Part shown: positions 47,851 to 56,895 of the stretch, piece after piece | How positions within the stretch are numbered: the first letter of the stretch is position 1 | Layout: every line of letters starts with the position of its first letter | NCBI RefSeq assembly: GCF_902459645.1 | Contig: NZ_CABPSK010000006.1 | Coordinates: 62,001-126,000, forward strand | From: Pandoraea pneumonica | GTDB taxonomy: Bacteria; Pseudomonadota; Gammaproteobacteria; Burkholderiales; Burkholderiaceae | Direction of reading: 5' to 3' | DNA length: 64,000 bases | Notes under the pieces: model-generated | Database searches by the model: none | Seen by the model: only the letters and a program-made list of their open reading frames with translations | What the model was told of the DNA's origin: nothing | Translations under genes and position numbers: made by a program

Positions 47851-48360
47851 ATGCCTCATCCCATCTCTACCTTGGGCGCGGGTCATACCGCCATCAGTCT
47901 TGTGACATTCGTGGCGGGGCTGGTCAGCTTCGTCCGGTATCAGCGCATCGAAAGCGCCAGCCGCTCGGGCAAGCTGTATCTGGCCGGGATGTTGATCTCG
48001 GTGTTGACGTCGTTTGGCCTATCGAGCACAGGCGGTTTCAATGCCGGTCATGCGCTGGGCATTTTGGCTTTGCTCGCGACGCTGGGCGGGCTGGTCATTC
48101 CGAATATCGGATTCCTTGGTCGCGCACGGCCTTATCTGTCGCAACTGGCGTTCGCGTTCAGCTTCTTCTTGTTGCTGGTGCCGGGCATCAACGAGACACT
48201 CACCCGCTTGCCGGTCAGCCATCCGCTCGCCAGCGGCCCGGAGTCGCCGCTAGTGCGCGGCGCGCTTGCGGCGTGGCTGGGCATCTTCGTGGTTGGCGCT
48301 GTCGTGCAGTTACTGTGGTTGCGTTCGCAGCGCAAACTCCACCGCAGCACTAGCGTGTAA
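47851..48360 (+). CDS. Small integral membrane protein of unknown function
   Basis: A 169-residue protein with four or five hydrophobic segments (AISLVTFVAGLVSFV, GKLYLAGMLISVLTSFGL, GHALGILALLATLGGLVI, LAFAFSFFLLLVPGI, AAWLGIFVVGAVVQLLWL). I do not recognise the family with certainty. The palindrome upstream makes it the likely TetR target. Its last 51 nt overlap the convergent racemase-family gene. Confidence 0.78.
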   Translation: MPHPISTLGAGHTAISLVTFVAGLVSFVRYQRIESASRSGKLYLAGMLISVLTSFGLSSTGGFNAGHALGILALLATLGGLVIPNIGFLGRARPYLSQLAFAFSFFLLLVPGINETLTRLPVSHPLASGPESPLVRGALAAWLGIFVVGAVVQLLWLRSQRKLHRSTSV

Positions 48361-49014
48361 GGCGGTCGTATCGAGCAGCAGCAAGTCGTTGTCCTCGGGC
48401 TTCACCAGCAAGGAAATTTCGGTGCAGCCGAGGACGATGGCTTGTGCGCCGCGTGAGACTAGCCGCGCCATCACGTCCTGATATGCCGCAAGCGACGTGT
48501 CCTTGACGATGCCGACACACAGCTCGTCGTAGATCACGCGGTGGACCACCTCACGATCGGCGGCATCCGGGACGAGCACATCCAGACCGAACTTCTCACG
48601 CAGCCGCGATTTGATGAAGTCCTGCTCCATCGTGAAGGCGGTTCCGAGCAGCCCAACGCAAGTGATGCCATGGGCTTTGGCAGCCTCGCCAACCGGGTCA
48701 GCGACGTGCAGCAGCGGGATAGCAACCGCGTCCTCGATGAAGCTCGCCAGCTTGTGCATCGTGTTCGTGCAGAGCACCACACACTCGGCACCACCGGCTT
48801 CAAGGCGTTTCGCTGCCTGTTGAAGCAGTACGCCCGCATCGTCCCAACGCCCCTCATGCTGGGCGCGCTCGATAGGACCGAAATCGACGCTGAACATCAG
48901 CATCTCGGCCGAGCGCAATGGCCCGAGTCGGGCCTGAACGGCTTCGTTGATGATGCGGTAATACTCGGCGCTGGATTGCCAACTCATGCCGCCGATAAGG
49001 CCGATGGTGCGCAT
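48310..49014 (-). CDS. Aspartate/glutamate racemase family protein
   Basis: A 234-residue PLP-independent racemase-fold protein. GLIGGMSWQSSAEYYRIIN is family-typical and the two catalytic cysteines are in LCTNTMH and LGCTEI. It probably interconverts D/L-Asp or a related acid, or acts as a decarboxylase or isomerase. The 3' end overlaps the membrane-protein gene on the other strand. It lies 42 nt after the XRE-cupin regulator and may be cotranscribed. Confidence 0.9.
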   Translation of the reverse strand: MRTIGLIGGMSWQSSAEYYRIINEAVQARLGPLRSAEMLMFSVDFGPIERAQHEGRWDDAGVLLQQAAKRLEAGGAECVVLCTNTMHKLASFIEDAVAIPLLHVADPVGEAAKAHGITCVGLLGTAFTMEQDFIKSRLREKFGLDVLVPDAADREVVHRVIYDELCVGIVKDTSLAAYQDVMARLVSRGAQAIVLGCTEISLLVKPEDNDLLLLDTTALHASAAVEFALRTQPQ

Positions 49015-49056
49015 GAAAACTCCTGCTGCGATGGTGAGCGTAAGTGGGCCGTAATG

Positions 49057-49623
49057 TTATCGCCGCACCAGCGCGACCACATAAACACAAGGCTGCTTGC
49101 CCGGATTACGGAAGGTGCAAGGCGCGGGCGGTCCAAGCTGAAGGCAGTCGCCTTCCTTAAGCTCATAAGTCAGTTCGCCCTCGTCGAACATCAGCGTGCC
49201 TTTCTGCACCCAGATTTGCTGATGCTGGAACGTGAACGCCGACGACGGATACGACACGTTGACGCCGGGCGGCAGCGTGACTTCCAGCAATTCCAGCATG
49301 CCGCCATTGCGCGGCGACACCGCACGGCGCAGATAGCCCGTCTCCGGGTCTTGCCAGACGAGTTGCTCGTCGGCGCGGCTCAACCGTTCTCCCGACTGTT
49401 CAGCGAGCGAGAGCAGCATGGACAGTTGCAGGCCGAACGCCCCTGACAGACGGCCCAGCAATGCGGCCGTCGGCGAGGCAGCGCCCCGCTCGATCTTGCT
49501 GATCATCGCTTTCGACACGCCGGAGCGCTCGGCAAGGTCGCCCAGCGACCAGCCGCGAGACTCGCGTTCGATACGGATGCGATGCGAAATCGCCGGTGTC
49601 GGATCGACCATCGGGGGCGCCAT
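49057..49623 (-). CDS. XRE-family regulator with cupin domain
   Basis: A 188-residue regulator with an HTH (about 14-68, IRIERESRGWSLGDLAERSGVSK) and a C-terminal cupin (about 110-185, QIWVQKGTLMFDEGE, GDCLQLGPPAPCTF). It is divergent from the flavin monooxygenase operon. On the minus strand TATAAT at 49659-49654 is a candidate -10. ATG 49623 (MAPPMVDP) is preferred to the frame to 49695. Confidence 0.88.
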   Translation of the reverse strand: MAPPMVDPTPAISHRIRIERESRGWSLGDLAERSGVSKAMISKIERGAASPTAALLGRLSGAFGLQLSMLLSLAEQSGERLSRADEQLVWQDPETGYLRRAVSPRNGGMLELLEVTLPPGVNVSYPSSAFTFQHQQIWVQKGTLMFDEGELTYELKEGDCLQLGPPAPCTFRNPGKQPCVYVVALVRR

Positions 49624-49741
49624 GCTGTGATTCCAAAGGTTTCGAGTTGCGAAATTATACAAGCCGACTCCCGCCCAAACCTGCCACACCACCACTGTCT
49701 TTCTCCATCGACCTGCGCGTTAACCCCAATCTGAAACATTT

Positions 49742-49773
49742 TTGATCGTAGTCAAACGTCTACTATAGTAAAC
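49742..49773 (+). promoter_or_regulatory. Promoter and operator of the monooxygenase operon
   Basis: TTGATC (49742-49747) and TATAGT (49764-49769) are 16 nt apart. GTCTACTATAGTAAAC (49758-49773) is a 16-bp inverted repeat with one mismatch covering the -10. The divergent XRE-cupin protein is the likely binder. Confidence 0.55.
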
Positions 49774-49835
49774 GGCAACGACGAGTCGACCGTTGTCGAT
49801 TCCGCTTTCCAATTTGTTGCAGACAAGGAGTCAAC

Positions 49836-51200
49836 ATGCCCCGTGAAATTCGGCTGAACGCTTTCGAGATGAACTGCGTGGGTCATATTCAGCAAGGTCT
49901 CTGGACGCATCCGCGCGATCAATCCACGCGCTATGGCGAGCTCCAGTACTGGGCCGACTACGCGAAAAAGCTGGAGAAAGGGCTCTTCGACGGCATGTTC
50001 TTCGCGGATGTCGTCGGTGTGTACGACGTCTATGGCGGCAACGCCGACGCCGCTCTGCGCAATGCCGTGCAAGTGCCCGTCAACGACCCGCTGATGCTCA
50101 TCCCGGCCATGGCGGCCGCCACGCAACACCTTGGCTTCGGTGTCACGGCCAACCTCACGTACGAGCAGCCGTTCCTGTTCGCGCGCCGCATGTCGACGCT
50201 CGATCACCTGACGGGCGGGCGTATCGGCTGGAACATCGTCACGGGGTATCTCGACAGCGCGGCGCGTGCCATCGGCATCGAAGGCCAGATCGCGCACGAC
50301 GACCGTTACGACCTTGCTGACGAATACATGTCGCTCGTCTACAAACTGTGGGAAGGCAGTTGGGACGACGACGCCGTGGTGGCCGACCGCGCGGGCGGCG
50401 TGTATGCCGATCCGTCGAAGGTTCGCGTCATTCACCATCACGGCAAGCAATACAAAGTCGACGCCATGCATCTGAGCGCGCCGTCGCCGCAACGCACGCC
50501 GGTGCTTTATCAGGCAGGCTCGTCGCCGCGCGGCTGCCAGTTCGCCGCCACGCACGCCGAGTGCGTTTTCGTGAACGGTCAGAAGATGGACGGCGTGAAG
50601 GAGATCGTCGACACGATTCGCGCACAAGCCGTCGCGCATGGCCGTCAAGGCAGCGACGTCAAGGTCTTCATGGGTGCCACGCCCATCGTGGGCCGCACCG
50701 ACGCCGAGGCGAAAGAGAAGTTCGAAGACTACCGCCGCTACGTGAGTTCCGAAGGCGCGCTGGCGCACGCGGCAGCGTCGCTGGGGATCGACTTCGCCAA
50801 GTACGACATCGACGAGCCGATCGACACGGGCAAGAGCCAGGCGATCGTATCGAACGTGACCGCCATGACGCGCGCGGCCGGCCCGCAGTGGACCCGTCGC
50901 AAGCTGCTCGAACAGATGGTGCTCGGCAGCCGCCAGACGCCGTGGGTCGGCTCGGCGCAAAGCATCGCCGACCAGATGATGTCGTGGAGCGAAGCCACCG
51001 GTATCGACGGCTTCAACCTGTCGCGCACTGTCGTGCCGGAGTGCTTCGAAGACGTGATCGATCTCGTGGTGCCGCTGTTGCAGGAGCGCGGCGCGTACAA
51101 AACATCCTATGGTGAAGGTACGTATCGCAAGAAGCTCTTCGGTCACGACCGTCTGCCGAGCACGCACAGCGCCGCGCAGTACCGCTCGGGCGCGAAGTAA
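49836..51200 (+). CDS. FMN-dependent monooxygenase (NtaA/SnaA/DmoA family)
   Basis: A 454-residue TIM-barrel monooxygenase of the bacterial-luciferase superfamily, nitrilotriacetate/dimethyl-sulfide monooxygenase branch. GLWTHPRDQSTRY, PFLFARRMSTLDHLTGGRIGWNIVTG and YQAGSSPRG are family hallmarks. These enzymes use FMNH2 from a separate reductase to oxygenate amines, sulfides, sulfones or heterocycles. The reductase gene follows 46 nt later. The substrate is unknown. Confidence 0.93.
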   Translation: MPREIRLNAFEMNCVGHIQQGLWTHPRDQSTRYGELQYWADYAKKLEKGLFDGMFFADVVGVYDVYGGNADAALRNAVQVPVNDPLMLIPAMAAATQHLGFGVTANLTYEQPFLFARRMSTLDHLTGGRIGWNIVTGYLDSAARAIGIEGQIAHDDRYDLADEYMSLVYKLWEGSWDDDAVVADRAGGVYADPSKVRVIHHHGKQYKVDAMHLSAPSPQRTPVLYQAGSSPRGCQFAATHAECVFVNGQKMDGVKEIVDTIRAQAVAHGRQGSDVKVFMGATPIVGRTDAEAKEKFEDYRRYVSSEGALAHAAASLGIDFAKYDIDEPIDTGKSQAIVSNVTAMTRAAGPQWTRRKLLEQMVLGSRQTPWVGSAQSIADQMMSWSEATGIDGFNLSRTVVPECFEDVIDLVVPLLQERGAYKTSYGEGTYRKKLFGHDRLPSTHSAAQYRSGAK

Positions 51201-51246
51201 GCCTGCCGTGAATCGCAACTGTCACGTTTGGAACGAGGTGAACGAC

Positions 51247-51762
51247 ATGGACAAGTGCACGGTAGATAAATCGATCTTCCGCGAAGCGATGGCAGGGCTG
51301 GGTGCTGCCGTCAACGTCATTACCACCGATGGCCCCGGCGGGCTCGCCGGCTGCACGGCGTCTGCCGTGTGCGCCGTCACCGACGACCCGCCCACGCTGC
51401 TCGTGTGCATCAACCGGGCGAGCCGCAACAATGCCGTCATGCGCGAGAACGCACGCCTTTGCGTGAACGTACTCTCGGCTGACCAGCGCGATATCGCCAT
51501 GCAGTTCGCGACCAAAGACCTCTCCATCGAGACCCGCTTTGCCAGCGGCGACTGGGACACGATGGAAACCGGCGCACCGGCCTTGCGCGGCGCCGTCAGC
51601 GTGCTCGATTGCGAGGTTTCGTCGATCACGGAAGTCGGCACCCACACGGTCTTCTTCTGCGAAGTGAAAGCGGCGCGTTCCAGCAGCGCGCTCGACGGAT
51701 TGATCTACTTCGCACGCGGGTTCCACCGTGTCGGCATGGTCGCGCAAGCGGCCAGCGCCTGA
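51247..51762 (+). CDS. Flavin reductase (HpaC-like, monooxygenase partner)
   Basis: A 171-residue split-barrel FMN reductase (AMAGLGAAVNVITTDGPGG, CTASAVCAVTDDPPTLLVCINR, FHRVGMV). It would supply reduced FMN to the upstream monooxygenase. ATG 51247 has GAGGTG 5 nt upstream. Confidence 0.92.
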   Translation: MDKCTVDKSIFREAMAGLGAAVNVITTDGPGGLAGCTASAVCAVTDDPPTLLVCINRASRNNAVMRENARLCVNVLSADQRDIAMQFATKDLSIETRFASGDWDTMETGAPALRGAVSVLDCEVSSITEVGTHTVFFCEVKAARSSSALDGLIYFARGFHRVGMVAQAASA

Positions 51763-51775
51763 GGACGGACGCGTC

Positions 51776-53014
51776 ATGGACTGGGTGACCACCACTCGCC
51801 ACCATCGCGCACCGCGCGGCAAGGTCGCGTCGCTCGCGATCGTGCTGCTCGCGCAGGTGGCGGCGATGGGCGTCTGGTTTTCGTCGACAACGGCTGTCGC
51901 GCTGATCAAGCGAACGCAGGCAATTGCGTCAGGCGACGAGGCGATGCTCACGGGCGCGGTGCAGCTTGGCTTCGTCATCGGCACCGTCGTGTCGGCCACG
52001 CTGGCGCTCCCAGACCGTTACGACCTGCGCAAGATCTTCGCGGCATCGGCCTTGATGGCGGCGCTCACCACTGGCGCTCTGGCGGTGTTGCCGCCGACGG
52101 GGCCGCTGGTGATCGCACTGCGCCTGTTGACCGGCGTGTGCATGGCGGGCGTGTATCCGGTGGGCATCCGGCTTGTCGCCACGTGGGCGAAAGCCGACCT
52201 CGGGCTGCTGATCGGGCTGCTGGTGGCGGCACTCACGCTGGGGTCTGCCAGCCCGCATCTGATCGGCGGCTGGCAAGACCTCGACTGGCGCTGGGTGTAT
52301 CTCGCCGCAGCGATGCTGGCGGTGGCTTCGGGTGTCGCCATTGGCTTCGCGGCGATCGGTCCGAACATCAAGCGGGCCGTGCGCGTCGATTTTTCAAAGG
52401 TGACGCAAGCGTGGCGCAACCCTGCGGTTCGGCTGGCGAATCTGGGATACCTCGGCCACATGTGGGAGCTGTATGCCATGTGGGCGTGGCTGGGGCTGTT
52501 TCTGCAATACACGCTGAACTTGCACGGCGTTGCCGATTTTCACGAGAAGGCGGAAATGCTGACGTTCGCGGTGATCGCGTTCGGCGCGGTCGGCGCGTGG
52601 GCCGGGGGGCTGCTCGCCGACCGCATTGGCAGAACGCTCGTCACGATTGGCGCGATGGCGACCAGCGCGACGTGCGCCGCCATCATCGGCTGGCTACCGG
52701 GTGCGCCGCTGGCGATCGTCGTGGGCGTGGCGTTCGTGTGGGGCTTCTCGGTGATTGCGGATTCGGCGCAGTTCTCTGCGGCCGTGGCCGAGTTGGCGGA
52801 CCCGACGTCGGTCGGCACGCTGCTCACCGCGCAGACCTGCGCAGGCTTCTTGCTCACGCTCGCCAGCATCAGGCTGGTGCCGGTCATCTCGGCCCATCTC
52901 GGTTGGGCGGGTGCCATGGGCATGCTAGCCATTGGACCGGCGCTGGGCTGTCTTGCCATGTGGCGGCTGCGCCAGCATCCCGAATCGCGCCGAATGGCCG
53001 GCGGCAAGCGATAG
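51776..53014 (+). CDS. MFS transporter
   Basis: A 412-residue inner-membrane protein with 12 predicted helices. It lies 13 nt after the flavin reductase, in the monooxygenase operon, and so probably imports its substrate or exports a product. The family resembles cyanate/nitrate-type MFS proteins (GVWFSSTTAVAL, RLLTGVCMAGVYPVGIRL). Assigned substrate: none. Confidence 0.88.
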   Translation: MDWVTTTRHHRAPRGKVASLAIVLLAQVAAMGVWFSSTTAVALIKRTQAIASGDEAMLTGAVQLGFVIGTVVSATLALPDRYDLRKIFAASALMAALTTGALAVLPPTGPLVIALRLLTGVCMAGVYPVGIRLVATWAKADLGLLIGLLVAALTLGSASPHLIGGWQDLDWRWVYLAAAMLAVASGVAIGFAAIGPNIKRAVRVDFSKVTQAWRNPAVRLANLGYLGHMWELYAMWAWLGLFLQYTLNLHGVADFHEKAEMLTFAVIAFGAVGAWAGGLLADRIGRTLVTIGAMATSATCAAIIGWLPGAPLAIVVGVAFVWGFSVIADSAQFSAAVAELADPTSVGTLLTAQTCAGFLLTLASIRLVPVISAHLGWAGAMGMLAIGPALGCLAMWRLRQHPESRRMAGGKR

Positions 53015-53063
53015 CACGCCTTCGTCTTCTTTCGTTCTCTCCTTTCTGTTTCGAGACGTTGAA

Positions 53064-54497
53064 ATGTATTCCTACCCTGATATCAAGATGCTGATCGGCG
53101 GTCAGTGGCGCAGCGCGCCGGGCCAGCCCGTGACGAACCCTTCGGAAGGCACGACGATCGGCATGGTGCCGACGGCATCGCTCGCAGACCTCGATGCTGC
53201 GCTGTCGGCTGCTGAAAAGGGCTTCCGCGTTTGGCGGCGCACTTCGCCCGCGCAGCGCACCGAGATCATGTTGCGCGCGATTGCCTTGCTCAAGGAGCGC
53301 GTCGAGAGCATCGCCTTCGCTATCTCGCTGGAACAGGGCAAGACGCTGGCACAGGCACGGGCGGAAGTCCTGCGTGGCTGCGATCTGATGACGTGGGACG
53401 CCAACGAAGGCAAGCGCCTGTACGGACGTGTGATTCCCGCCGAGCCGGGCATGCGCCACACGGTGGTGCGTGAGCCGGTAGGGGTGATCGCGGCGTTCAC
53501 GCCGTGGAATTTCCCGATGAGCTCGCCCGCCCGCAAGGTCGGCGGCGCGCTCGCCGCCGGTTGCTCGATCATTCTCAAGGCCGCGGAAGAAACCCCGGCC
53601 GGGGCGGTGCTGATGGCGCAGGCGTTTCAAGACGCAGGCCTGCCGGACGGCGTGTTCAACCTCGTGTTCGGCGACCCGGCGACGATCTCGTCGCACCTGA
53701 TTGCCAGCCCGATCGTGCGCGGCATCACGTTCACTGGCTCGACGCCGGTCGGCAAGCATCTCGCGGGGCTGGCTGCCCAGCACATGAAACCGGCCATTCT
53801 CGAATTGGGTGGCCACGCGCCGGTGATCGTGTGCGACGACGCCGATCCTGACGCCGCAGCGCTCGCCTGCGTCAAAGGCAAACTCAATAACGCCGGGCAA
53901 GTTTGCGTGGCACCTACGCGTTTCTTCGTTCATCGCAAGGTCTACGACGCCTTTGTGAGCGCGTTCGCGCGTCACGGCGGGGCAATCCGTGCAGGGCACG
54001 CGCTGGAGTCGTCGAGCGACATCGGCCCCGTGGTGAACCAGCGCCGTCTGGATGCGCTGCATTCATTGGTCGACGACGCCGTCGCGCGCGGTGCACGTGT
54101 GGTGTGCGGTGGCGAGCGAAACGACGGCCCCGGCTACGTCTTCCCGTTCACGGCACTGGCGGATGTGCCGCCCGACGCGCGCGCCATGCTTGAAGAACCC
54201 TTCGGCCCGCTCTCGCTCATCGTGCCGGTCGACAGTCTGGACGATGCCATCGCGCGCGCCAACAGCGTGCCGTATGGCCTCGCGGGCTACGCCTTCACGC
54301 GCTCGGCAGCGAACGCCTACCGGCTGGGCGACGAACTCGAAGTCGGCAACCTCGCCATCAACCATCTGGTGTCGGCCGTCTCGGAAACCCCGTTCGGCGG
54401 CGTGAAAGACAGCGGCTACGGCAGAGAAGGCGGCACCGAGGGGCTTGAGTGCTACACGCACGTCAAGAGCATCTCTCACTTGATGGAACCGGCGTAA
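53064..54497 (+). CDS. NAD(P)-dependent aldehyde dehydrogenase (succinate-semialdehyde-type)
   Basis: A 477-residue ALDH. The active-site Glu is in LELGGHAP and the catalytic Cys in NNAGQVCVAP; AFTPWNFPMS and TFTGSTPVGK mark cofactor binding. Similarity is to succinate-semialdehyde/GabD-like enzymes. It probably oxidises an aldehyde released by the flavin monooxygenase upstream. ATG 53064 is preferred; longer frames run into the MFS gene. Confidence 0.91.
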   Translation: MYSYPDIKMLIGGQWRSAPGQPVTNPSEGTTIGMVPTASLADLDAALSAAEKGFRVWRRTSPAQRTEIMLRAIALLKERVESIAFAISLEQGKTLAQARAEVLRGCDLMTWDANEGKRLYGRVIPAEPGMRHTVVREPVGVIAAFTPWNFPMSSPARKVGGALAAGCSIILKAAEETPAGAVLMAQAFQDAGLPDGVFNLVFGDPATISSHLIASPIVRGITFTGSTPVGKHLAGLAAQHMKPAILELGGHAPVIVCDDADPDAAALACVKGKLNNAGQVCVAPTRFFVHRKVYDAFVSAFARHGGAIRAGHALESSSDIGPVVNQRRLDALHSLVDDAVARGARVVCGGERNDGPGYVFPFTALADVPPDARAMLEEPFGPLSLIVPVDSLDDAIARANSVPYGLAGYAFTRSAANAYRLGDELEVGNLAINHLVSAVSETPFGGVKDSGYGREGGTEGLECYTHVKSISHLMEPA

Positions 54498-54633
54498 CCC
54501 GGCGACGGATCCGACGCGGGGAATCGTACGGGACACGCTTCGCCGCATTCGTGACGCGCCGCACGGCATCGATCACTTCACGTGATACGCCGTTCGGCAC
54601 GACAAGCAAACGGGAACAAACCAGGAGACGCAC

Positions 54634-54849
54634 ATGCGGTCCATACATCTATTAGCACTCCTACCAGTATTGGCGGTTTTGGTAGGTCCGTTTTTCGTCA
54701 ATCGCGTCACGCCGTACGTGCTCGGCATGCCGTTCCTGCTGGCGTGGCTGGCTGGGGCGCTAGTGCTCACGTCGATCGTGATGGCCATCATTTTCTATGC
54801 TGATCAGGCGCGACTCGCGTCGTCCGATCACGGTGGCGAAGGAGCCTGA
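54634..54849 (+). CDS. Small membrane protein (DUF3311-like), symporter partner
   Basis: A 71-residue protein with two hydrophobic helices (LLALLPVLAVLVGPFFVN and FLLAWLAGALVLTSIVMAIIFY). Small proteins of this kind commonly precede sodium:solute symporter genes and may be accessory subunits. GGAGA precedes the start and it ends 2 nt before the symporter ATG. A second pair of this kind is at 58313-59989. Confidence 0.85.
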   Translation: MRSIHLLALLPVLAVLVGPFFVNRVTPYVLGMPFLLAWLAGALVLTSIVMAIIFYADQARLASSDHGGEGA

Positions 54850-54851
54850 GC

Positions 54852-56327
54852 ATGAATAGCGCATTGATCTTTATTTTTCTGGCGGTGGCGCTCGCGCTAT
54901 TCCTCGGCATTCGGGCGCGGCGCGGCAAGGACATGAGTCTGGAGCAGTGGACCGTCGGCGGTCGCGGCTTTGGCGCGGCCATCGTCTTCCTGCTCATGGC
55001 GGGCGAAATCTATACGACGTTCGTGTTTCTCGGCGGCAGCGGCTATGCCTACGGACACGGCGCAGGCGCGTATTACCTGCTGGGCTACGGCAGCCTGCCG
55101 TTCATCCTGTCGTACTTCTTGCTGCCGCCGATCTGGCGTTACGCCAAGGAGCGCAACCTGATTTCGCAGCCCGACTTCTTCGCCTCGAAATACGACAGTC
55201 CGGTACTGGGCGTGCTCGTCGCCATCGTCGGCTTTGCGGCCCTCGTGCCGTACCTCGTGCTGCAACTCAAAGGGCTGGGCATCATCGTCAGCGTGTCGTC
55301 GTATTCGGCCATTTCGTCGAATCAGGGCGTGCTGATCGGTGCTGTCGTGGTGGCGGTGTACGTTGCGCTGTCCGGCGTGCATGGCTCGGCGTGGACGTCC
55401 GTCGTCAAAGACGCGCTAGTCATGTTCGTCGCCGTGTTCCTCGGCCTCTATCTGCCGTATCACTACTACGGTGGGGTGGGCGACATGTTCGCGGCCATCG
55501 AAAAGGCCAAGCCCGGTTTCCTCGCTCTGCGCGACGTCGGCGAAAGCCCCGTGTGGATGGTCTCGACGGTGATTCTGTCGACGCTGGGCTTCTACATGTG
55601 GCCGCACATGTTCATGGCTACGTACACGGCCAAGCGTGAAGAAGTGCTGCGCCGTAACGCCTTCGTGTTGCCGATCTACCAACTGATGTTGTTGTTCATC
55701 CTGTTCGTGGGCTTCTCGGCGGTGCTGGCGGTGCCGGGCCTGACGGGTGGCGACATCGATCTGGCGCTCTTCAAGGTGTCGCTCAAGACGTTCGATCCGT
55801 GGTTCGTCGGCGTGATCGGGGCGGCCGGGATTCTGACGGCGCTCGTGCCGGGATCGATGATTCTGATGACCTCGGCTACCTTGCTCGCGAACAACGTCTA
55901 TCGTCCGCTGCGTCCGCAATCGAGCGATGCGCATGTGGCCCGTGTGGCGAAGTGGCTGGCACCGGTTGTCATGGCGCTCGCGGTGCTGTTCACGCTTAAC
56001 GGTGGCCAGACCATCGTTGCGCTGTTGTTGATGGCCTATGCGTTGGTGACGCAGTTGTTCCCGGTGTTGCTGGCCAGCCTGATCGGCAAGCACCTGATCA
56101 CGCGTCCGGCGGCGTTCGCCAGCATCATCGTCGGCGTCGCGACGGTCGGCTGGGTGTCGCTCACCAAGAAGTCGGTGGCCGCGCTGTTCCCGTTCTTCCC
56201 CGACGCGCTCAAAGACCTCAACGTCGGCATCGTCGCGCTGGTGTTCAACGTGGTGACGCTGGTGGTCGTGACGTTGCTCACGCGCCGCTCGGCGGGTGCT
56301 GCGCAGTTGTCGGCCGACGCGTCCTGA
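54852..56327 (+). CDS. Sodium:solute symporter (SSS family)
   Basis: A 491-residue symporter with about 13 helices. It shows LGIRARRGKDMSLEQWTVGGRGFG, the sodium-site-like region and the SSS pattern GTNQATLxR replaced by FMATYTAKREEVLRRNAFVLP, which is closer to the PanF/YidK-like branch. It probably imports a carboxylate or amide substrate of this catabolic cluster. Substrate unknown. Confidence 0.9.
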   Translation: MNSALIFIFLAVALALFLGIRARRGKDMSLEQWTVGGRGFGAAIVFLLMAGEIYTTFVFLGGSGYAYGHGAGAYYLLGYGSLPFILSYFLLPPIWRYAKERNLISQPDFFASKYDSPVLGVLVAIVGFAALVPYLVLQLKGLGIIVSVSSYSAISSNQGVLIGAVVVAVYVALSGVHGSAWTSVVKDALVMFVAVFLGLYLPYHYYGGVGDMFAAIEKAKPGFLALRDVGESPVWMVSTVILSTLGFYMWPHMFMATYTAKREEVLRRNAFVLPIYQLMLLFILFVGFSAVLAVPGLTGGDIDLALFKVSLKTFDPWFVGVIGAAGILTALVPGSMILMTSATLLANNVYRPLRPQSSDAHVARVAKWLAPVVMALAVLFTLNGGQTIVALLLMAYALVTQLFPVLLASLIGKHLITRPAAFASIIVGVATVGWVSLTKKSVAALFPFFPDALKDLNVGIVALVFNVVTLVVVTLLTRRSAGAAQLSADAS

Positions 56328-56347
56328 CGACGCGCTAATGAAGTGAG

Positions 56348-56391
56348 CGAGACGCCTGCGCCATCGGGTCACACCGGGTGCGGGCGTCTCG
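56348..56391. terminator. Hairpin between the symporter and ribH2
   Basis: CGAGACGCC (56348-56356) pairs with GGCGTCTCG (56383-56391), and the 26-nt interior can pair further. There is no T-run, so termination would be weak or factor-dependent. Confidence 0.45.
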
Positions 56392-56406
56392 CGTGACAGA
56401 CAAGCT

Positions 56407-56895
56407 ATGACGAATTCCCTAGATATTCACCGCATTGCCTTCGTACAGGCGGGCTGGCACGCCGATCTGCTCGACGGCGCGCGCGACGCCTTTCAGACTC
56501 GTATGACGGAGCTCGGCGTACCCGCCGACGCGATCCGTCATTTCGACGTGCCGGGCGCATTCGAAATCCCCTTGTTCGCGAGACGCCTCGCCCAGAGCGG
56601 GCAATACGACGCCATCGTCGGGGCCGCGCTGGTGGTGAATGGCGGCATCTATCGCCACGAGTTCGTGGCACAGGCTGTCGTCGATGGCCTGATGCGCGTG
56701 CAACTCGACACTGACGTACCGGTGTTCTCAATGTCGCTGACGCCGCATCATTTCCACTCGCACGACGAGCACTACGGCTTCTTTGACGAGCATCTTCGCC
56801 ACAAAGGGCGTGAGGTGGCCGACGCGTGCGTCGGCATGCTGCTTGCCCTCGCCAACCTCGACCACGAGCCAACCCAGAAGGAATCTCAAGCATGA
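56407..56895 (+). CDS. ribH2: 6,7-dimethyl-8-ribityllumazine synthase, type II
   Basis: A 162-residue lumazine synthase that joins ribitylaminouracil and dihydroxybutanone phosphate, the penultimate step of riboflavin synthesis. The type II marks are VNGGIYRHEF (catalytic His region) and SLTPHHFHSHDEH, as in Brucella RibH2. The rest of the rib operon is absent here, so this is a stand-alone second copy placed with flavin monooxygenase genes. Its TGA overlaps the M20 start by 4 nt. Confidence 0.9.
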   Translation: MTNSLDIHRIAFVQAGWHADLLDGARDAFQTRMTELGVPADAIRHFDVPGAFEIPLFARRLAQSGQYDAIVGAALVVNGGIYRHEFVAQAVVDGLMRVQLDTDVPVFSMSLTPHHFHSHDEHYGFFDEHLRHKGREVADACVGMLLALANLDHEPTQKESQA

